Shown here: positions 60,469 through 64,000 of the stretch, piece by piece
Numbering within the stretch: position 1 is the first letter of the stretch
How the letters are laid out: the number at the start of each line of letters is the position of its first letter
NCBI RefSeq assembly: GCF_009371985.2
Contig: NZ_VIKU02000001.1
Coordinates: forward strand, 1,426,001 to 1,490,000
Origin: Pelagihabitans pacificus
GTDB lineage: Bacteria > Bacteroidota > Bacteroidia > Flavobacteriales > Flavobacteriaceae
Length of the DNA: 64,000 nucleotides
Direction of reading: 5' to 3'
Notes under the pieces: generated by a model
The model's input: only the letters and a program-made list of their open reading frames with translations
Databases searched by the model: none
What the model was told of the DNA's origin: nothing
Position numbers and translations under genes: made by a program

Positions 60469-61194
60469 TTATTTATTGTATTCGGTTTGATCGATCAATT
60501 GAAAGTCCGCATAATTGGGTTGTAATGCCAAGTTGCCCTCAGGGGTTTTGACTATAAAATCGGCTAACTTCCTTTGCTCAATTTCTTTTTCCATATCGTG
60601 TGCCAACTCGATGACCAGTCTTCCGTAATCTTGAATCGTAGGCTGCCCGTTTTCATCGTTAAAGGGAATCAGGTTCGAAAAGTAAAGCACTTGCCGGGTC
60701 ACCCGATAGTCGTTCTTGTCAACATAAATCAAAACCTTGCCATAGGGCATTTGCTCAAAATTGTTTCTTTGTGTTACGAATTCACATACATATTCGTTCC
60801 CCTCCTCCAATAGCTGTGATTTTTGGTAAAACTCGAGATAGCTACTCAAATCTATCGGGGCTTCGACCGCTCCAGGTTCGGCCTTGTTATAAGTGATTGT
60901 GTTTTCGCTACTATTTACAATCAACTTGGCATTGGGAAATTGGTATACTTCGGTATCCAGAATAGAATTTTTGGAATATCCGTTCTTTTTTTCCAAGGTT
61001 CCCTTATAGCGTTCCGTGCTTTTGTTTCCCGTAAAGCCCCTATACATGGTAAATGTCATCTCTACCCGATATTCATTGTCGGCCAGATAATACTGCGTGA
61101 CCTTGTCCAAGACATTTTTAACCTCTTGGTTTTGGGCCTGCGAAGAAACCGACCAACAAAGGATAATTACCGTTATAAACCATTTTCCAATCAT
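60469..61194 (-). CDS. periplasmic LolA-like beta protein in the RHS operon
   Basis: A 241-residue protein with a signal peptide (WFITVIILCWSVSSQAQ). The mature part is a run of antiparallel strands (YRVEMTFTMYRGF, ERYKGTLEKKNG, VYQFPNAKLIVNS, GKVLIYVDKNDYRVTRQVLYF) that resembles the half-barrel of LolA/LolB-type lipoprotein carriers. No catalytic motif is seen. The ATG overlaps the stop of the Ig-like protein gene (ATGA). Position between adhesin-like and RHS genes suggests it assists their export or folding. The LolA likeness is by eye and moderate. Confidence 0.72.
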   Translation of the reverse strand: MIGKWFITVIILCWSVSSQAQNQEVKNVLDKVTQYYLADNEYRVEMTFTMYRGFTGNKSTERYKGTLEKKNGYSKNSILDTEVYQFPNAKLIVNSSENTITYNKAEPGAVEAPIDLSSYLEFYQKSQLLEEGNEYVCEFVTQRNNFEQMPYGKVLIYVDKNDYRVTRQVLYFSNLIPFNDENGQPTIQDYGRLVIELAHDMEKEIEQRKLADFIVKTPEGNLALQPNYADFQLIDQTEYNK

Positions 61195-64000
61195 TCCGAA
61201 CCACTGTTTAATTTGGAATTTCCGGAACGCGTTTCCTGAATGGTATAAACCCCGCGTTCCGTTTCTTTTTTAACCCTGACCAAACCACCTTCGGTATCGT
61301 ACTCATAGAAAGTAGCATAGTTGTTTTCGTCCAATTCGGCCTGTAACCGTTGGGTGACCGGATCGTACACAAAAGACTTCATGTTGCTATCGAAAGGGTG
61401 CATGCGCACATCGTCGAAATACGCATTGAGACCGTCTCCCGTATTTTTTAAATCGATACGCATATAGGCCGCTTCCGCAGGAACGGTAAAGTCGCTCGAT
61501 ATCCGCTGCCAGCCATCGATGACCGAGCCTTTTGGCTTAAAAATCGCGTTGGCAGAATCGAGGGGAATATCGGCTCCGCTTACGTCTTTGTACTGTAGTT
61601 CGATCGAAGTATTTAAATAGTCCATCACCTGATAGCCTGGATCCTCCGAGTAGTTGAATAATTGAACGCTTCCTTCAAGACCTGAACCCCCCGTACTATC
61701 AAAGGTTTCACCATTATAATTGATTTTGAGGAACGACCCTGCCGTGGGCGGTACCCTGAAATTGGAAGTTATCCGAAAGGTGTTGGTATTGACTACCGTT
61801 GCATCCGTAAAGAGAATCTCTAACCCTTCATAGTTTCTGATGGGATAGTTATACCCCATTGCATAGGGCTGAACGCCGAACAGGTTGCTAAAATCCAAAT
61901 TAACTTCCGGGGTCCTATACCTGAATCTTTCGGTATTATCGGGGCTTAAGGAAAATGAAAATCCAATGGCCCGCTCGATTCCTTCCGAGATTTCGATGTC
62001 GTATTCAAAATTGAACACGGTCACGCTTTTACCCGTAAAGTTCTTAATATAGGGTAGCAGCGCATCGGCATTCAAATCATCAAAAAAGGTGTTGACCTCA
62101 AAACTGACGGGTACTTCCCTTCTTTCCAGAATCATATCGGCTATGTTTTGAAACAATCCCGTCATGGCCTCCTTGGCCTCGGTATCGGAGTTAAATTCCT
62201 TCGTTCCCGCTGGTTCGGCTATCAGGGCGTCTTCCCTTACCCATCCGCTTATCACATAGCGGTCACCTGGTTGGGGTATAAATTTGATACAGGTAATCAG
62301 CTCGGGTACGACCACGTCACCTATGGTTATGGTGACTGCCAAAACCTCCAACGCATCGCAAACGCCATCCCCTATTCTCGCATAATAGGTTTCATCGGAT
62401 ACTAGGGTATAGGAGTCGAAGTAGGCGGTTCCGCCATCGACTTGATCATACCAGACTACCGCCCCATCCAGCCCATAGTAGTTGGTGAGGTCTGCAATCG
62501 TGTTCCCTTGTGGGACCACAATATCACGTTCGTATAATCTTGCCTGTGCTTCCGCGTCGATGACCGATACCCTGATCGGTCTTCTTGGTTCACTAAACTC
62601 GGAACCATTGGTCTGGGCAGCGTAGTAGACGGTACCATCGACCAAAGTTTCACCGCTATTAACGACGGAACCATCCTCCAAGGCATTATACCACACGATG
62701 GTGTAGCCTGGGTTGGTAGTGCCAATCTCCAAATCGGCCACCGTCGGATTGCTCGAACTGCAGAATTCCTGATATCCGCTCCCAAACGGAATCGGAATAC
62801 CCACGTCGACACTCACTTCCAAACGGCAGGCTACCCCATTTTCCTCCGCAAAGTACACCCCCTCATCCGATAAAGGGGTGCTGGTAGGTAAGATGGTTCC
62901 CCCGGTAGCCTGGTCGTACCAACTAATATTGTTCCCCTCGACCTGTATATCGCCAATGGTAGGATTATCGGCAATATCAAAGATTTGAAGTTCATCCCCG
63001 ACAGGGGCTCCCAAATCCAGAATAACCTCCAGAGGGCTTCTGCTACCAGAACCCGTATCGGCCCAAAAAATGAGATTGGAAAGGCCCAATAGCTCGGTGT
63101 CATCGCTATAGGGTCTTCCCCCCGACTGGCTGTTGTACCAAACGGCAGAACCACCACCAGGAACAATCAAATCGGCAATGGTCGGTTCGGGGAAAGTCGA
63201 CGTACAAAATTCCTGTACCGCAAGTGGATAACATTCCGTAGAAAGGATGGAAGCCGGTTTTTGGTAGACCCGAATACCATCGATCAGCATATAGACGGGA
63301 TAGGCATTGGTTTGATCCGAAGTAGTCGATCCCACCTTAAACTCGAGTAGCTGTACCGTACTGGACGGGGTAAATTCTAGACGCTGTCTGGTCCATTGTA
63401 CATTAGTGGTAGTTCCTGGGGAGATAGAGTTCGACGACTTTGTTGAACCCCCAAACGATACTTCCCAAAAGCCGTTGGCTTCCCTTGCAAATTCCTCCAC
63501 AAGTATGTTGGATATATTTGCCTGATAAAACTCAATGTAGTAGGCAGCTCCTGCCTCCAATCCGTCAATATTGGCTGCCATCGATTCTGCGGTATTTCCG
63601 ACCCGTAGCGCCCCCGCACAAATACCGCCGTTCGGGGAGCTATTGGGAATCGTTGTGAGGTAGGGGTCGTTTGGATTATCATAAGGCGGTAAAAAAGTGT
63701 CGGGGGTACCAGAAGTGGCGCCCCAACCACTGGAACCCAGTGATTCGTTCCTGTTGTTGGGAATCAACACGTTGGAAGCCGCCTCGAAGCTTCCGTCAAC
63801 CACGCTGGAACCTCCACCACTTCCTTCTACCAAAACATCAACACAGATTTCTCCGGGTGCGGAATCCTCTACCGTAATCCCAAGGCGACATTCGGCCGCT
63901 TCCTGGACGGCGAGTGCAAAATAGGTTTGGCCAGCAACTAAGGGGGTTGTAATCGGTAATGGCTCTTCACTTGTGACGGAGTCGTACCATTCAATACCGT
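61191..64000 (-). CDS. Ig-like repeat adhesin with YD-type C-terminus (5' end cut by window)
   Basis: At least 936 residues, open to the window edge with the start outside. It has several Ig-like units of the SprB/gliding-type pattern with a Trp-Tyr core (GIEWYDSVTSEEPLP, AVWYNSQSGGRPYSD, ISWYDQATGGTILP, IVWYNALEDGSVV, AVVWYDQVDGGTAY). A carbohydrate-binding-like segment precedes them (NPNDPYLTTIPNS). Two beta-sandwich-like blocks follow, and the C-terminus is YD-like (LDENNYATFYEYDTEGGLV). The end resembles the entry of RHS shells. It is coupled to the LolA-like gene. It may form the outer stalk carrying the RHS protein; the role is inferred. Confidence 0.82.
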   Translation of the reverse strand, partial: GIEWYDSVTSEEPLPITTPLVAGQTYFALAVQEAAECRLGITVEDSAPGEICVDVLVEGSGGGSSVVDGSFEAASNVLIPNNRNESLGSSGWGATSGTPDTFLPPYDNPNDPYLTTIPNSSPNGGICAGALRVGNTAESMAANIDGLEAGAAYYIEFYQANISNILVEEFAREANGFWEVSFGGSTKSSNSISPGTTTNVQWTRQRLEFTPSSTVQLLEFKVGSTTSDQTNAYPVYMLIDGIRVYQKPASILSTECYPLAVQEFCTSTFPEPTIADLIVPGGGSAVWYNSQSGGRPYSDDTELLGLSNLIFWADTGSGSRSPLEVILDLGAPVGDELQIFDIADNPTIGDIQVEGNNISWYDQATGGTILPTSTPLSDEGVYFAEENGVACRLEVSVDVGIPIPFGSGYQEFCSSSNPTVADLEIGTTNPGYTIVWYNALEDGSVVNSGETLVDGTVYYAAQTNGSEFSEPRRPIRVSVIDAEAQARLYERDIVVPQGNTIADLTNYYGLDGAVVWYDQVDGGTAYFDSYTLVSDETYYARIGDGVCDALEVLAVTITIGDVVVPELITCIKFIPQPGDRYVISGWVREDALIAEPAGTKEFNSDTEAKEAMTGLFQNIADMILERREVPVSFEVNTFFDDLNADALLPYIKNFTGKSVTVFNFEYDIEISEGIERAIGFSFSLSPDNTERFRYRTPEVNLDFSNLFGVQPYAMGYNYPIRNYEGLEILFTDATVVNTNTFRITSNFRVPPTAGSFLKINYNGETFDSTGGSGLEGSVQLFNYSEDPGYQVMDYLNTSIELQYKDVSGADIPLDSANAIFKPKGSVIDGWQRISSDFTVPAEAAYMRIDLKNTGDGLNAYFDDVRMHPFDSNMKSFVYDPVTQRLQAELDENNYATFYEYDTEGGLVRVKKETERGVYTIQETRSGNSKLNSGSE

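Overview
The window looks like chromosome of a marine-type Flavobacteriaceae bacterium (Bacteroidota). The signs are TAnnTTTG-like -7 promoter boxes, weak Shine-Dalgarno signals, a TonB-family outer-membrane protein with a carboxypeptidase-regulatory N-terminus, very many lipoproteins, and a giant flavobacterial-style RHS protein with 3-coathanger-like and RHS-core segments. GC is moderate, with clearly AT-richer islands at about 48.9-50.8 kb and 54.0-55.9 kb. Species cannot be named from the sequence alone.

Layout. 1-7.4 kb, minus strand: envelope and housekeeping hydrolases (partial S41 protease, rnpA, M1 and S8 peptidases, SMP-30-like lipoprotein, MBL-fold hydrolase). 7.6-9.5 kb: CPA1-type antiporter with a RCK/TrkA-N tail. 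9.5-15.1 kb: a catabolic run (TIM-barrel isomerase, enolase-superfamily enzyme, VOC protein, D-2-hydroxyacid dehydrogenase, apiosidase-like secreted hydrolase). 15.2-17.4 kb: small protein and lepA. 17.6-20 kb: outer-membrane barrel protein. 20-23.6 kb: a tightly coupled five-gene operon with a COG1964-like radical SAM enzyme, an Lgt-like membrane protein, a TolB-propeller lipoprotein and two small paralogous membrane proteins. 23.7-29.8 kb: M28 peptidase with PDZ, then a DUF1501/DUF1549-DUF1553 pair. 30-33.3 kb: dusB, LolC-like permease, rbfA, methylmalonyl-CoA epimerase and a CAT-anticodon tRNA with promoter and terminator.

33.3-43.2 kb is an accessory stretch that I cannot match to a named system. 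It holds a His-rich coiled-coil lipoprotein, a single-domain response regulator, a TerB-like protein, a run of five plus-strand genes (short protein, coiled-coil/4-TM protein, VWA-like lipoprotein, 7-TM protein, divergent class A penicillin-binding protein), a small protein, a sigma-like protein and a signal-less Amidase_3. It pairs peptidoglycan synthesis with peptidoglycan cleavage and a membrane scaffold, and is the best candidate for an undescribed system. 43.2-47.2 kb: kelch lipoprotein and two secreted repeat proteins. 47.2-48.9 kb: a RAYT transposase surrounded by its REP-like palindromes.

48.9-64 kb is a polymorphic-toxin-like locus: an Ig-like adhesin fragment, a LolA-like periplasmic protein and a 3539-residue RHS protein, with ATGA coupling between the first two. 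The RHS protein has an AT-rich variable C-terminus and is followed by two AT-rich coupled ORFs that are candidate immunity genes. Its middle carries five degenerate tandem domains bounded by cysteines.
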